Source: Siphonodentalium dalli
Taxonomy: Eukaryota; Mollusca; Scaphopoda; Gadilida; Siphonodentaliidae
Reading direction: 5' to 3'
Length of the DNA stretch: 64,000 nucleotides
Assembly: GCA_032622095.1 (NCBI GenBank)
Contig: CP136066.1
Coordinates: 168,836,664 to 168,900,663, forward strand
In this document: in pieces, positions 10,671-22,650 of the stretch
Numbering within the stretch: the stretch's first letter is position 1
Layout of the letters: each line of letters opens with the position of its first letter
Made by a program: the position numbers and the translations under genes
Notes under the pieces: model-generated
Seen by the model: the letters and a program-made list of their open reading frames with translations, nothing else
The model's database searches: none
Told to the model about the DNA's origin: nothing

Positions 10671-12524
10671 GTTATCGCAAACTACTGATTTCTGCGGTAG
10701 GTGCTCCAAATAATGCCAAATTCGTAATACATTGAAATATGTACAAACAATGCTTTGTCGTAAACCATATCTGTATAATGTATTTCCCAAAATGGCCGCC
10801 AAAATGGACAAAATCGAATGCAATTTACATGTTGTGCAAAATTGAAAATATAGTCCTATACGAGTGAACAAACTATCGAATTATGCGAGTATAAGAGAAA
10901 CTTTTGATTAGAGATGTACGAATTATCTCTAATGTATCTCACGAGAGAGCAAGCGAAACCAGGATCTTATGAAACGGTTAATTCTTGACTTTTGTACGCC
11001 CAGAAACGGAAACAAAACTTTGTATTTTCTGTACTGCTTATCTTGAATCGTGTGATATATGTGTAATTAAACAGCTAAATGGGATTTAGTAGAGATGTAT
11101 TGACTATGGGACCTTTTTCTAGAAGCAGAAAAATGTCTACTCCGAGCAGTCTCACGAATGTGACCGATCATAATTTATTTGGTTATCTACAGCATGAAAC
11201 CTTTAAAAATTAACTGATATAAAACGGTATGAAAGATATTCATATAGTACTGGGTAAAATGCGTATATTCTATTGTCCGTGTCTCAAAATAGTAGTCATA
11301 GTTGCCTCAGATCAAGTGATAAAACACGAATATTTCGCTTTTATCACAAGAATGCATGGTGGTATACCATGATCTAAATTTATTAAAACACGAAGGAGTA
11401 CCATAGACTATCGTCAATAAATTCTAAACTTGACCAAAATTGCCTACATACTCTGTGACAAAGACTGTGTTTATACCTGGAAATTATATATGGTTGAATT
11501 CACCAAGGCCACATCTACGCGAAACTTACTACGTTTTCTTCAACCGCATCACCACGTTTACTCCTTCTCCCTAATGTTACACATAGCTGCTGCACACAGA
11601 ACCACACTTGCGTGAATGTTCAACGTTGAAATAACATCTTAAACGGTGATCACTCGATATTTAGCATGATTATGTGGGTGGTAATGGTAAGATATTTTCA
11701 AACAAAAATATAATGAAAACTAATAGTGTGCATTGCGTAGCTGCATATTCCAGTTGTAAAGTTGTGATTGAAGTAATTTGAACACAATTGTCTACTAAGA
11801 ACACGGTTTGTTAGCAGCATGAAAATTAGTCTAACATACAATGTGTGTTGTACCGTCTCTTTGATATGGTGAGACGCGGTGCTAATCTATTGAAGATATG
11901 AGTGTTTCTTTACGGTATAATAAGCATTGCTACACATATGTATTGTTTAATATCACCGGGAGTGTTGACAAATCCGGAAATATAACTAACATTTAGACCG
12001 CTAGAGTATGCACTTAAATTTCGGCGTTACATTCAATAATTAATCATCATGCCGAATGAAACTACCATGAACTGTGAGGCGAAACATTAGTTCGTGTGTT
12101 GCATGTCCGATATTATTATTTTTGGCCCGACAATTGGATGTTGGATAAGCAGAACACCCAAACTTTAAAGACGCAAATCATTGGGGTTTGACTTGCGTTG
12201 CAGTGGCCGATAAATCCTTCAGATGGATCTGTTTAATGATGTGTGTACCTTTAAAGATATTCAACAACCGACTTGTATATTATCAATACATATTTTCACT
12301 CCTATGTGGTTATCCATTATGTTGCTTTCTTTGTTGCATTGCTTGCAGTTGTGGCCATTTTGACAGCCATTTCATGGCCACGATTGTATGATTTTCTGTG
12401 TGTGTCACTCTATTCGCTCCCGTACTATAATTTAACACAAACTGGTATAACGGCGTAATTCCGATGCCACAATATATCGTATAATGACTTGTTTCGAGAA
12501 CTGATGTAGTATAGACAACCATGT
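10671..12524. other. Interior of the inverted-repeat element; no gene seen
   Basis: AT-rich, with stops in all frames and several small palindromes (for example around 11315-11345, TGATAAAACACGAATATTTC with its partner GCTTTTATCAC). No domain recognised. It is consistent with a non-autonomous element. Confidence 0.5.
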
Positions 12525-12678
12525 TGGACGCCATCTTGGATAACAAAGTTTCCCCACAGCGGATTTTTGATATATTGTTCCTGAGGCTTTTCCGCGTCGA
12601 ATGACACCAAAATCAGCTTGTATCCAATTTATTCCAGGTTGACCCCCAAATTCTGTTTCAACGACCACACTTTGGACC
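12525..12678 (-). repeat. Right arm of the inverted-repeat element
   Basis: Reverse complement of the arm at 10519-10670, ending CAACGACCACACTTTGG on the plus strand. No clear target-site duplication was found outside the arms. Confidence 0.8.
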
Positions 12679-12683
12679 ATACA

Positions 12684-12903
12684 ATGAAACACATTTTGTT
12701 TGATAATAGTTTAGTCTTTTTAATCAGAAATGCATTTTTTTTTGTGTATAATATAGTGAGGAAATTACAAAACAGCAATTGTTTTTTTCAATTTTCTCCA
12801 CTTAAAATCCTTCAGCATAAAATGGAATGTGGCTTATTCTGAGAAGTTGATATAGAATGAAACACATTTTGTTTGATAATAGTTTAGTCCTTTTAATCAG
12901 AAA
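12684..12903. repeat. Short direct duplication, 173-bp spacing
   Basis: ATGAAACACATTTTGTTTGA and the following ATAGTTTAGTC..TTTTAATCAG occur at 12684-12731 and again at 12857-12903. The right copy abuts the truncated end of the KptA-like exon. Confidence 0.85.
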
Positions 12904-13062
12904 TTGTGTGCGAATCTTCTGCCAAGACGCTACCGATGTGCCGTGTAGAACCTTATCCAACTATGTGTGTGACGAGAACTCAAACAACTCCAGATATGGC
13001 ACTGGAATGGTATGTCCCTGCACCGCTCGGATCTTCCAAGTACCGTCCGCCCGATTGACAAG
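12904..13062 (-). pseudogene. KptA/Tpt1-type RNA 2'-phosphotransferase exon, broken
   Basis: An acceptor TATTTCAG (AG at 13063-13064) opens a phase-0 frame: LVNRADGTWKIRAVQGHTIP, then VPYLELFEF, an in-frame TAG (12961-12963), then LDKVLHGTSVASWQKI. Known: the KptA/Tpt1 family (tRNA 2'-phosphotransferase, which removes a splice-junction 2'-phosphate using NAD) has IRAxQGHS/T with the catalytic Arg, followed by a conserved HGT and WxxI. All three signatures are here in order and spacing. The C-terminal RxHIHF block is missing, because homology stops where the duplicated 12857-12903 segment begins. The upstream exon at 13301-13721 is phase-compatible. The TAG and the truncation make it a pseudogene as written. 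Confidence 0.75.
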
Positions 13063-13300
13063 CTGAAATATCTGCTATTATACGAATATATATAGAGAAG
13101 ATGTTTACAAACAATTATAAATTGCTTTCAAGGCAAGGGTCTCCGTTGGGGTAAGAGAACGAAACAGGGGTTTAGGTATATTTCGGCGGTTATACGTAAG
13201 ACAAAGAAGACCAAATTAGGGACTATTGTTCGTGATTAATAGTCCCTAAATTGCAGTTATTTTTCTTACATATAAGCCTCGAATAATACCGATAACTTAC
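13063..13300 (-). other. Short intron of the KptA-like gene with a hairpin
   Basis: 238 bases between the GTAAGT donor (13300 downward) and the TTTCAG acceptor. A perfect 12-bp stem TTAGGGACTATT (13216-13227) with AATAGTCCCTAA (13238-13249) lies in the middle. Confidence 0.6.
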
Positions 13301-13721
13301 CACTTTAGTATAGGTGGACGGAACCATCTATATACTCATATCGCCTCATGCCGACATCCCAGGCAAAGAGCTTGTATTTCTTTTCAACAAAATACGAAAA
13401 CAATCGCTCCATGTGGGCAATGTCGGAGGGTGCGTACATGCTTCTCAGGTTCACCCATTCCATAAAATGTCTCTAGTTTAAACCGTTTACCCACACAAAG
13501 GCGCACAATATTACTCTTCCACAATGTCTCAGGTTTGACGTCCAAAATGATCTGCTGATTTCGCCAGGCCACTGCGATAACGGCCCTACCGCATCAACTA
13601 TCTCCATCCAAACTTTATATTCTGTTCTATTTTCGTTGTCACTCATAGCTACTACTTTCGGAGAATGAAAAATATCGAGGGACATATAAAAAATAGGGTT
13701 CACGGAGTTCAATTGATGCAT
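13301..13721 (-). pseudogene. Upstream exon of the KptA-like gene, domain unknown
   Basis: The frame runs MSDNENRTEYKVWMEIVDAV, GPLSQWPGEISRSFW, then RVILCAFVWVNGLN. After an in-frame TAG (13473-13475) it continues HFMEWVNLRSMYAPSDIAHM, then KKYKLFAWDVGMRRYEYIDG and SVHLYTKV. It ends exactly at GTAAGTTAT, a consensus donor, in phase 0, matching the next exon. I do not recognise this N-terminal region. It is not the usual LRHxP start of Tpt1. It could be a partner domain in a multi-domain protein. The start codon is uncertain. Confidence 0.6.
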
Positions 13722-13734
13722 GTAATAGTCGCTT

Positions 13735-14064
13735 GCACTTCCCTATAACATGACAATCGATCAAGTGGGGCGTCGTCTAACTCATATGGGGCATCTTTGA
13801 TTGTGACTAATGTAGTTCTATTCTCAACGTCTTTAGGTCTCACAATGATCCCTTATATTATCAAGCCTCTTGGATCAATTCATTGTTGTGTTCAAGAGTA
13901 CTTACAATTATCAAGCATAAATCGTTAGTGATTTGAATAGAACGCACTGGATCGCCGGGTATTATCCTCTCAACACTACGCAAAACATCCGCGCCATTAA
14001 GGCGGCCGAATAGTCCAGTACCGAAACTTGATGTCAGTGGTCTCTTCAGCCTCGATGAAGACAT
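13735..14064 (-). pseudogene. Retroelement gag/ORF1-like fragment
   Basis: Two frames read as one protein. The first (13861-14064) includes DVLRSVERIIPGDPVRSIQI and ends HNNELIQEA. The second (13735-13845) reads RPKDVENRTTLVTIKDAPYE, then LDDAPLDRLSCY. Known: the pattern of a short RRM-like unit followed by VTIKDAPxEL and a second RRM-like unit is seen in zinc-knuckle gag/ORF1 proteins of retroelements and in ZCCHC3-like proteins. No zinc knuckle was found. The assignment is by texture only. Confidence 0.5.
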
Positions 14065-14224
14065 GTTGATCTAACTGCCGTTAATGGTCGCAGTGTATGT
14101 TCCGCACCAATATAGCTACCCAATGTACGAAATATATTCAGCGACTGTTGGTTTAGTATGCTTAAATCAGTAAATTTGTTTGCTGTTTTCAAAATATGCT
14201 AACATCCGCCATATTAACCAGAAG

Positions 14225-14660
14225 TTAATTGCATTGCAATAAAACTACTGAGTTGGGTGGAATGATTGTAGTATGATTTACAATAACTCTAGATATTTTT
14301 GGACTTTCGGTAACAACTTGTTGTATTTTGAAATCCAAATTTGGCTCTAATTGAAGAACACCTTTGCATACATCAATTTGGGCTTGATGTTTTATCAGAA
14401 ACTCCAAACCTAATAACATTGGGTCTTCAATTGGTCCGACATAAATTTTCTCGCAGAAGTGTTTATCTCCTATTGTTATTTCCACTGGACCTATTAAATG
14501 ACCTTTGAATTTGGAATTCCTGGTGGTTGTATTAATAGAAATTGTTTTAACAATTTGGGGTGTTGTTTTCAAATTCGAGAACGTTTCTTCAGAAATTATA
14601 GTAATATCTGCAACGGTATGTATCTATCACTGCTTCCGTACTATAATTAGATATACCAAT
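14225..14660 (-). pseudogene. LTR-retrotransposon aspartic protease remnant
   Basis: The minus frame 14225-14572 contains VEITIGDKHFCEKIYVG, then LLGLEFLIKHQAQIDV and GVLQL. Known: the LGLDFL..h.a.ID...G.L block is the C-terminal part of retropepsin-like proteases in gypsy-type retrotransposons. Just upstream, other frames give AVIDT and ADITIISEETF, the surroundings of the catalytic DTG. They are separated by a frame change, and the DTG itself is not intact. No reverse transcriptase or LTR was found nearby. Confidence 0.7.
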
Positions 14661-15084
14661 GGGTGTTCTAATTGCAGATAATGATTTAATTATATTAATT
14701 GTGAGAATGGTTTCATTCTCTTCTGGTACCAAATAACGTTTATTATCTCAACTTGTTTTCTGCGAATTAATATTGTCGTTTCTCACAAATTTTGGTGAAG
14801 TTTGGTGTTGATAAAACATTTAATGAAAAATGTGTTCATGATATTTTTAAAATCAAATCGACTAACACTTAACCAATCTGGAAAAGATTTTCTGGTCTGG
14901 AGTCTGGAAAGTGGTTGACAACATTTACATGAAATTGGAAGGCCGCGTGTATATGAATTTGTGATATACGTCCATTTTAATCCTTAATTTACTAAAATTT
15001 ATTTCTATTTGTTTTTTATTGTGGGTTTATGTGCTAATTACCGGAATATGATATTCTGGTTTTGGCAATGTTTCTCATAAATTC
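14661..15084. other. No gene seen
   Basis: AT-rich; possibly further decayed retrotransposon upstream of the protease, but no motif could be read. Confidence 0.5.
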
Positions 15085-15300
15085 ACTTGACTTATTGGAT
15101 ATTTTGCCATTTATTGACTAGTATTACCTCGATCGATGTCTTCATTGATATGATGTCCTTATCATATTCTGTCTTTAGAGCAGAAAGAGCTTTGATGGTA
15201 ACATCTTTGCTCATGCAAACACATATCGCGTTGAATTGTTTGAACGTCTGCAAAGAGTAAAATCCAAAATGGACGCTGGCAGCCATGTTTTTTGGGATGT
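15085..15300. repeat. Repeat R1 left half, third copy, plus tandem-family fragment
   Basis: 15085-15250 matches 2535-2695 and 6560-6705. It is followed by CAAAGAGTAAAATCCAAAAT and GGCAGCCATGTTTTT, words of the tandem family seen at 33.2-33.8 and 47.5-48.2 kb. Confidence 0.75.
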
Positions 15301-16984
15301 GCTAAACACTAAACATCTATATATGCATATTGAACATAGAAATAAAATAATTATTTAGTACAGCAACTCATTGTGTTCCCACCCAGAGACTTTGTAATTT
15401 TGAATGCACTCTAAATCACACTGTGTAATCACATAAATGTGGTTCAGTCCCAAATCCAGTTTTCAATAGTTATATGTTCACAGTGTAATTCAATTATTTC
15501 TTCATATGACCAAGTAGACGAGTTATTCAGTCATAGTGACATTGAGAGAAATAGAGCTTAGATCCCATGTTTTATGAGAAAAAGTCTTGCACATAAGCGT
15601 ACCTCTATGACATTTCCATATAAAATATTGAAATAAATGTCAGTATTTTCTTTTATTAGATTATATCATTTTATTGTTGTTTGGCTTAAATCATACTTAC
15701 ACCATACAAAATCAAACATATAAAAGTAGAATTGAGCATTTATTTGTGCATTGAGGTCAGAATTAATTACACAGAGTTATTTGGTATAAAACTGTTGAAT
15801 TGTGTAGGCACGATTAATGCTACACAACAAAACAAGTGACAATAGTGACATTTCTGTCAATACAACTATGACTGAAACCTGGTCTAAGTGATACATCATA
15901 TATGTACTTTATTTGACTCATCACAGACTTTTAAAAAGACTATCTGAGACAGGTAACAGATAATCAGAAATTAATGCTTCTCAGGGCTGCATTATAAATT
16001 TGTGTCAGCGGGAAAAATTTAAACCTATGATAGGAATAAAGTTGTTTTTATTATTATATATAAGATAACATTGATAGACCCATATGCCATATGTTCTAAG
16101 AGCAGCATATTTTATCATATCAATCTTGTTGCACAAAGTGTATCATCTGTCCTTGATCCAAGCATGTAGGAAATGGATGCCTGCTTCAAAGGTGAACTAC
16201 TTTATCTTCTACATACAGGTCAAATTTCCTATAAAAAAAAGAAGTGATACAAAATATATAAGTAATTCAAAATAACAGTCAAAATATAAATTGGTCCACA
16301 TTCAATAAAATAATTTTGTGGTTGGAATGCACATCAAATTCAAAGGCTTGGGTTGAAGGTTTCTATTTTGAAGCATGGCATGAATGGCATGCAATCAGCA
16401 TGAATGGACAAGCAGCCACCGGTGGCGTTTTCCCCCACCTACATGTAGATGGGCAAATTTGGGGATGGGCCTTATCAAAATATGCTAAAAAATAATTTAA
16501 ATCAGTGTTAATATTTGTTTTAGTTTGGGCTTGGTTTTGTTAGATTGAGCAAGGAATTCAATCTTTAAAAAAATATATATATTAAAACAATATATATAAA
16601 TCAAAATGTTTCAATGACCAAATGTGCTTGAAGCGCACAAAGTGGCCACCGCTAAATGAAGGCTCTGTCTAAGATCAAGATGTGTGCGAAGTCCCACAAA
16701 GGGGGCCACTGGTAGCTCCGATGCTGAATATAGGCCCCCAAAGGGGGCCTTTTTCACCTAGTTTAGTATAATGGAAGTAAGTTGCATAAGTGGTGTGGAA
16801 TATGTTAGATAATGGGCTGGTTGACAAACTAATCAGGAATATAGTTAGAAATTATGAAATTGTGTGTATTCTGCACAATGACTTAGGTTTACAGATGATC
16901 AGCAATTTATAAAACATTTTTTGTTCAATTAAAACAGCTTCTGAAAAAGGTTAAACTGTTACTCAATCCAATTAAACACCCTTA
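15301..16984. other. No gene; one GC hairpin
   Basis: AT-rich without coding texture. AGGCCCCC (16732-16739) pairs with GGGGGCCT (16743-16750). It is followed by T5 and resembles a bacterial terminator by chance. Near 16640-16720, AAGCGCACAAAGTGGCCACC and AAGTCCCACAAAGGGGGCCA form a weak direct repeat. Confidence 0.5.
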
Positions 16985-17553
16985 AATTACTATTTCTTTG
17001 GCTTTAGGGGTAAAAAATATTTGATTCGAGTCAAGACACCTACTTTACTTGTATTTAAATTCATGCAGTACTATTTTTCGCACACCTGAGTTTAAACTAA
17101 TTTACCACAGGGAAAACAAGATCGATGATTATGTTAATGAGGTACACACATTACAAAAGGTTGGACACTGAATGGATAACTACCCGTACAGATGTAGGCC
17201 TCAATTTAAATTTGGTCAACCAATATCAGAAATCGAGTAAGGTACCCATCAAAGCTCAGAGTGATCAGATATCAATTTTTGAAGTTTGTTATTTCAATTG
17301 TTTGTGGCCCATAAACATGCCGTCAACCGAATGGTCTCAGTCTAAATTGCAGATGAAGATGGACAACTCTAAAACAAGTAGTAATACGGCCATATTTTGT
17401 GAATACTCAAGTGATAATATGGCAATATTTCGTTGAACAAACAATTTTTGGGAAACTTGATACCATAGTTGACAGTGGTTAGCATTATTTTGTTGCAATT
17501 AATCGATTCTGATAACTAAAGCGTATTTTGAAGAAATGTTGTTGTTGTTCTAT
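16985..17553. repeat. Dispersed repeat R2, copy 1, ending in (GTT)n
   Basis: Shares with 39598-39937 AAATTACTATTTCTTTGGCT, TTCGAGTCAAG, CATAGTTGACAGTGGTTAGC, CAATTAATCGATTCTGATAA and the end AAGAAATGTTGTTGTTG. Orientation is the same. The copies differ by large internal indels. A 3' simple repeat hints at a retroposon, but this is not proven. Confidence 0.75.
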
Positions 17554-18880
17554 CTTGATGATATGGGGACCCTCTGATCGGATTGAGTACCTTTGACCCT
17601 TCAAATGTATTGAAATCCATTGTTATGTCTTCTCTTTATAATTGTTCAGATTCTAAACAATATGTGAAATTTTTGATTTTTCATCAGATAGATCCAAAGA
17701 AATTCTTTGTTGAAAATCTCATGCATTTTGCCTCGATTTATTCAAAATGTGTGTTAAGGGGGCTGGGTACAATAGAAAGTCAGTGGATGTATACACTTAA
17801 ACCAGCTTCAACAGGAAAATTCATCAAACTAATATCTGTACAAATGTACAGCTGCCATGGAAATCATATGACCAAATATGACTATTACAATGAAGACCAA
17901 AAAAGTCACAAAATGTTTCGAATTTTGAAAAATATATTTACCTTAAAATAGATGTAAGTAGAATATTGAAATTCTAATAAATAAATGTTTTCTTTTATCT
18001 CACTACCCAGCTGCACTACCATCAAAATATCTCCAATTTCCATAGATATGACCAAGTTCACTTATACATCCAATCAAAACTTACTTCTAGACATATTTTC
18101 AAAATATTTCAATGCCAACTTTCCACCCTGACAGAATGAAATCTGCTGCCATTCCTGATGTGGCATACCAATTTAGTGCTGATGTATTGGAATTCTTTTT
18201 AAGATGAAAGATAACAATGTCTTCTGCATGGAAAGATGTTTATCTGGAATGAAAATAAATAACATTAGAGCAAATTACAATTAAAATGCATTTTTTAATT
18301 ATTAATCATTGAGATATTTATATTTGTTCGAGTTCAGTCAAAAATTGAGAAAAACTGACAAACTAATGACATAACATAGGCAAACAAATCAGGATAAATG
18401 TGATTTTGGCACTGAATTGAAGTATTGTGGCGAAGGCAACTCCCAAAAATTGCTGTAGTTATCAACTCCAATGAAAATAAATCACAGAAAAATCACTGGA
18501 AAATTGATGAATGAAGGGCATATAAGTCAGGCAAAAAAATCCAGACAAACCTGGTTTGCCCACTGATTTGATATTGTGATAAGCCACTTGGTGACAAAAA
18601 AATATTAAAATTGAAATGAAGAGTTACTGATTCATGTTCTGTCCATCTCCTTAACACGTTGACTGCCACTATGAGTTATCTCATATATTTTTTTTGGCAA
18701 TTGTATCCCAGATACATGATTTCGGCAGTTAGTGTGTTAACATACTGGCTTAAGACTTGGAAATTCCCAAGTAATAGAGCGTATTCGACTAGTCATCAAA
18801 TACATCCAAATTAATGTGCTGTGATTTGATTATCCTACAGTAGCATCCAACTTCAAATTTGAAGGGAGACTGATGCAAAC
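17554..18880. other. No gene seen
   Basis: The open frame 17583-17951 has no recognisable domain and AT-driven composition. Nothing else supported. Confidence 0.5.
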
Positions 18881-18992
18881 TAGAAACAATACAAACAAAT
18901 TTAAAATCATGAGACTGAGCCTTAAAAAGTTATGACTAGAAACAATTCAAACAAATTTAAAATCATGAGACTGAGGCTTTAAAAGTTATGAT
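18881..18992. repeat. 56-bp tandem duplication
   Basis: TAGAAACAATACAAACAAAT through AAAAAGTTATGAC is repeated once with few changes, with a unit offset of 56. Confidence 0.85.
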
Positions 18993-20416
18993 CTATGAAA
19001 ATGTGTGGCGTCATCAAATTTACCAATTTTGGAAAATAATAAAAGAGAATTCACATGTTTGTTGTGTTGTCATCTCTTTTGTCACATCTTTAAATAGAAG
19101 CATTGCCTAATTGTTTATACACTGATATATGTGAACAATCCCGTAATGAATCAGAACTGACATTGACATTCTTGTCTATGTTCGCTGCAGTTGTATTTAA
19201 AATTAGACTCTCGAACCAGCTAAGTATATGTATGCCATTACAGAGTCTAAAGGATTTCACTGTGTGTCACATTACCGCTCCTATAAATAACTCTGCATGC
19301 AATCCATACAGTGTGACATTACACCACACAAATATGTTTACTATTGAAATATATCTCCTTTCGATTTTGATTTTATATCCCGCTTCAAACTGGTGTTAAC
19401 TGTAGTTTCTTGGGGGAAAAAATATATGTAATTATATTCTCCCTGCTAAATATTATTGGTCAATTTTGGACTCCTCGTCGATGCATTTAGTGTTTAAATA
19501 GTTGTAATCTCTAATTTTGTGAACATTGTGTGAAATTATAAATGTGACATAAAAAATATTGCACTATTGTAGCTATTTGGCGAATCGACCGCTGTATAGA
19601 AATTCCAACAATCACCTGATTGACTGCATCGCTTTACTGATAAGTGTTGTGACTGGCCAACAGTGAAGTTATGCTTGTTGCGGTAATGATAATCCCAGAT
19701 TTTTTCATTAGACTCTGTAATGCAGAGTTTTTTTGAGAGTCTAATTTTAATTAGAACTGTGTTAGCTGATAAATGTTTATAATGTTTCTAGTTCTCAAAG
19801 ATTACAACTTACCCACTCTATCATTATTTCCTTTTGCTTGTTGGGGTTTTTAGGCCCAGTCTTCTGCCAATCTGCCTGAAATAATAAAATCCATTATATT
19901 TATATGAGTGTGTGTCATGTTCAAGGGAAATGTACAAGTATCAATGTACTATCTGTAGCCACATATTTAAATACAATGGTGTTGCTCACTCAGCTTTAGG
20001 CTAAATAATATAATACCTGTGTTTAAATTTACGTGAGTAAACGCTCAACATTATTTCTGCCATTCTGTTCTATGGGGGGGAATTCTTCTGCCTAAATTGT
20101 CAAAATAATGACTGTTGTTTACTATCTTTAACCCATCCATGAGTGTAGCTGCCTGAAATTTTATGAAAACCCTGTGCCAGTACATTCTTTTATATATGCC
20201 TGTTTCCCATATAATATGTGCATTTTCTAATATATGTGAGGCTCCCTAAGAGAGACTGGCATATATAACAGAATGCACTGGACTCGCATATATAAGAGAA
20301 TGCACTAACCCAGGATATTTTTGATGCTGCAACAGCTCAACTCCTGTCATGAAAGGGTTACATCAATGTCTTATTCCAGTCAATACCCTCTAGGTGTCTT
20401 ATTGGGTGAAAGTGTG
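18993..20416. other. No gene seen; small inverted repeats
   Basis: ATTAGACTCTCGAACC (about 19201) and TTTTGAGAGTCTAAT (about 19730) are inverted relative to each other. ATTACAGAGTCTAA also recurs inverted near 19707, so 19.2-19.75 kb may be a decayed element. At 20175-20310 GTGCCAGTACATTCTTTTAT and TATAACAGAATGCACTGG form a second inverted pair. Confidence 0.5.
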
Positions 20417-20785
20417 AAAATGGTAGCCCAGTGGTTAGAGTGTCAGACTTGTAATGGTGCTAACGCGCCAGCGTGAGTTTGCACCTGCCGGTGGAATATC
20501 GTCTCTGTAACAGTGGCTTGGTCAGATTAAGCGGTGTGTGTACTATATAGAGCCACACCCTTGGGCAAGTCACTCCAACTGTGATCGCTTCATCGTACCA
20601 AGACGAGAAATAGGGACCTGGTTGTTGGCTAAGTGTAAGCCGCTCCAGTGAAGCGCCTGTAAAATGGCAGCAGGCATAAGACTCGGCATTACTTTAATAG
20701 CTGGGGTAATAATGTGAAGCACTTTGGGCCCATCTGGCATTAGGGATACGCACTATATAAGCACCATAATTATTATTATTAATTA
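20417..20785 (+). mobile_element. tRNA-derived SINE, copy 2
   Basis: Same family as 2882-3277: TGGTAGCCCAGTGGTTAGAG head, CAGTGGCTTGGTC and GACGAGAAATAGG in the body, GCGCCTGTAAAATGGCAGCA. The tail AAGCAC..TGGGC..CACTATATAAG runs into (ATT)n. It is shorter than copy 1 in the middle because copy 1 holds GCTGTTTCAAATC..TTTCTGA. Confidence 0.85.
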
Positions 20786-21135
20786 ATGAACCTGGTTCAA
20801 ATGGGAAGGGTTAATTTTATTAATTTTCTGCATAGTTGCAACAATAGTCATGTAGATTTATCTGCTTGTTACCCATTGCGCAGATAATTCATATTGGCTA
20901 GTAGCCATTATTTTAATTTAATAATGATAGCATGTATCTATGGGGTGGTTGTGAAGGGTTATTCGGGTAATATAATTTTCAATATCAATTAATGGGAGGC
21001 CAAATTCATTTTTAATAATTATTTGCACTTAAGCACAAATATTCATGCTTGAGAATAAAAACATTGCACTAAAGCACAAATATTACAGCACAATAATTTG
21101 AGCTTAAGTGCAAATATCTGTGCTTAACCCTTTGA

Positions 21136-21204
21136 ACCCGACTGGCCGCAAAAGCGGCCAGCCAGAAAACGTTCATACACCCGACTGGCCGCAAAAGCGG
21201 CCAG
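21136..21204. repeat. Two GC-rich hairpins, CTGGCCGC-AAAA-GCGGCCAG
   Basis: The 20-bp perfect palindrome CTGGCCGCAAAAGCGGCCAG occurs twice in direct order, each preceded by CCCGA, about 43 bases apart, just inside the left end of the piggyBac-like element. Confidence 0.9.
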
Positions 21205-21799
21205 CAGCATTCGGTGACATCATAAAACCTATGTAGCATGTGTATACATGTTATAACCATTGGTATATCCACTTATATCTATGTAAATGATCCCAAGGAA
21301 CTTCAGCAGTGCCATGGGTGCATGTGTATGAGTTTGTTGCCGACTAGTTGGGGTAGAAAAACATGCGCATGCGCGCAGAATTCAACAAACGTACATTATT
21401 TGAAGCGATTCGGGTAAAGCTCTACATTGTTGCGCGGTTCGCAGGATTGTAGAAAGACACAATTTCGATCACTCTTTTTGGTTTAAATTAGTATTGCATA
21501 CATAATCAGTGTTCTGTCATATGTGAGGAAGGCGCACGCAGTTTCTTATTTGAGTCGATTTGTTTCGCGCATGCGCATAGGATAATATGATAAATGTATG
21601 GATTTTTGTGAAATGATACAATCACACCAAGGATCTCCATAGTACATAAATTTGCGTTATACAGCTGCACGTTTTGACATTGCACCAGAGTAGTACTGTG
21701 GAAATGGGTTGCATGGTCACAATACCATCTAGTTCGATCTACTTGCGCGTGCACATTACAAACACGTGGTCAAATCGTGCATTATTGAGCAATTATGTA

Positions 21800-22650
21800 A
21801 AGTTTAAGACTCGTGGCACCATTTGAACATGACCATCACCGTGCCCTATAGGCGATGTCTAGAACGGGACGTAATGCCATTGAATACACAAGGAAGTGGT
21901 GTCATTGGATCACTTGGGCTATATGCTTAGCAACCATCGATACCGTTAAATACAAACTACATGTAGGTTCAATCTTCTGACCTGATGTATCTCCAGTTTC
22001 ACAATAGGGTATTGACTGCATAGAAAATGCCGTTTCTTAGCACGGAATTATACGACGCTATAAGCTATAATTGCATTATACTTTCAGTTCCGGGTAGTTG
22101 GTCAGAAACCGTTACCAGGGAGTGATCGTGTGGCAAAGTATACCGTTTAAAAAAACATACACAGTGACCCATGGGAACATACCTGTAAAATTTCAGACCT
22201 GTAGCACCATTTTAACATAACCATCAGCATGTGCATGCCAAGAATGTCTAAATTGGGGCCTAATACAATTGGATTCACAGGGCAATGGTGTCATTCGATC
22301 GTTTGGGGTATTTGCTTAGCAACCGTTGCTACCCTTAAATACAAGTTAGGATCCGACATCTGGCCAGATATATCTCAAATTTCACAATAGGGTGTTGACT
22401 TCATCAAAAACGCCATTTCCTTGGGCTGAATTACGACCGTAAAAGCTATAATTGTATTTTACTTTCAATATCGGGTAGATGCATAGCAACCGTTACCAGG
22501 GAGTGACCACTTGGCAATGTAACCAGATCGTAAAATAATCAGTGGTCCATGGGGAACATACATCTAAAGTTTCAGAAATGTGACACCACTTGAACATAAA
22601 CAACACCATACATCTAAACACTGGCCACTGACAATATAAAAAAAATACCA
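21800..22650. repeat. Internal direct repeats, about 383-bp unit
   Basis: CACCATTTGAACAT-type words start units at about 21818, 22205 and 22584. Units share TTGGATCACTTGGG, TTTCACAATAGGGT and CCGTTACCAGGGAGTGA. The third unit is partial. Confidence 0.8.

Noticed and set aside
16732-16755. Terminator-like hairpin followed by T run
   Set aside because: Eukaryotic context with no gene ending nearby; treated as a chance GC palindrome.
17583-17951. 122-codon plus-strand frame
   Set aside because: AT-driven, no splice context, no recognisable motif.
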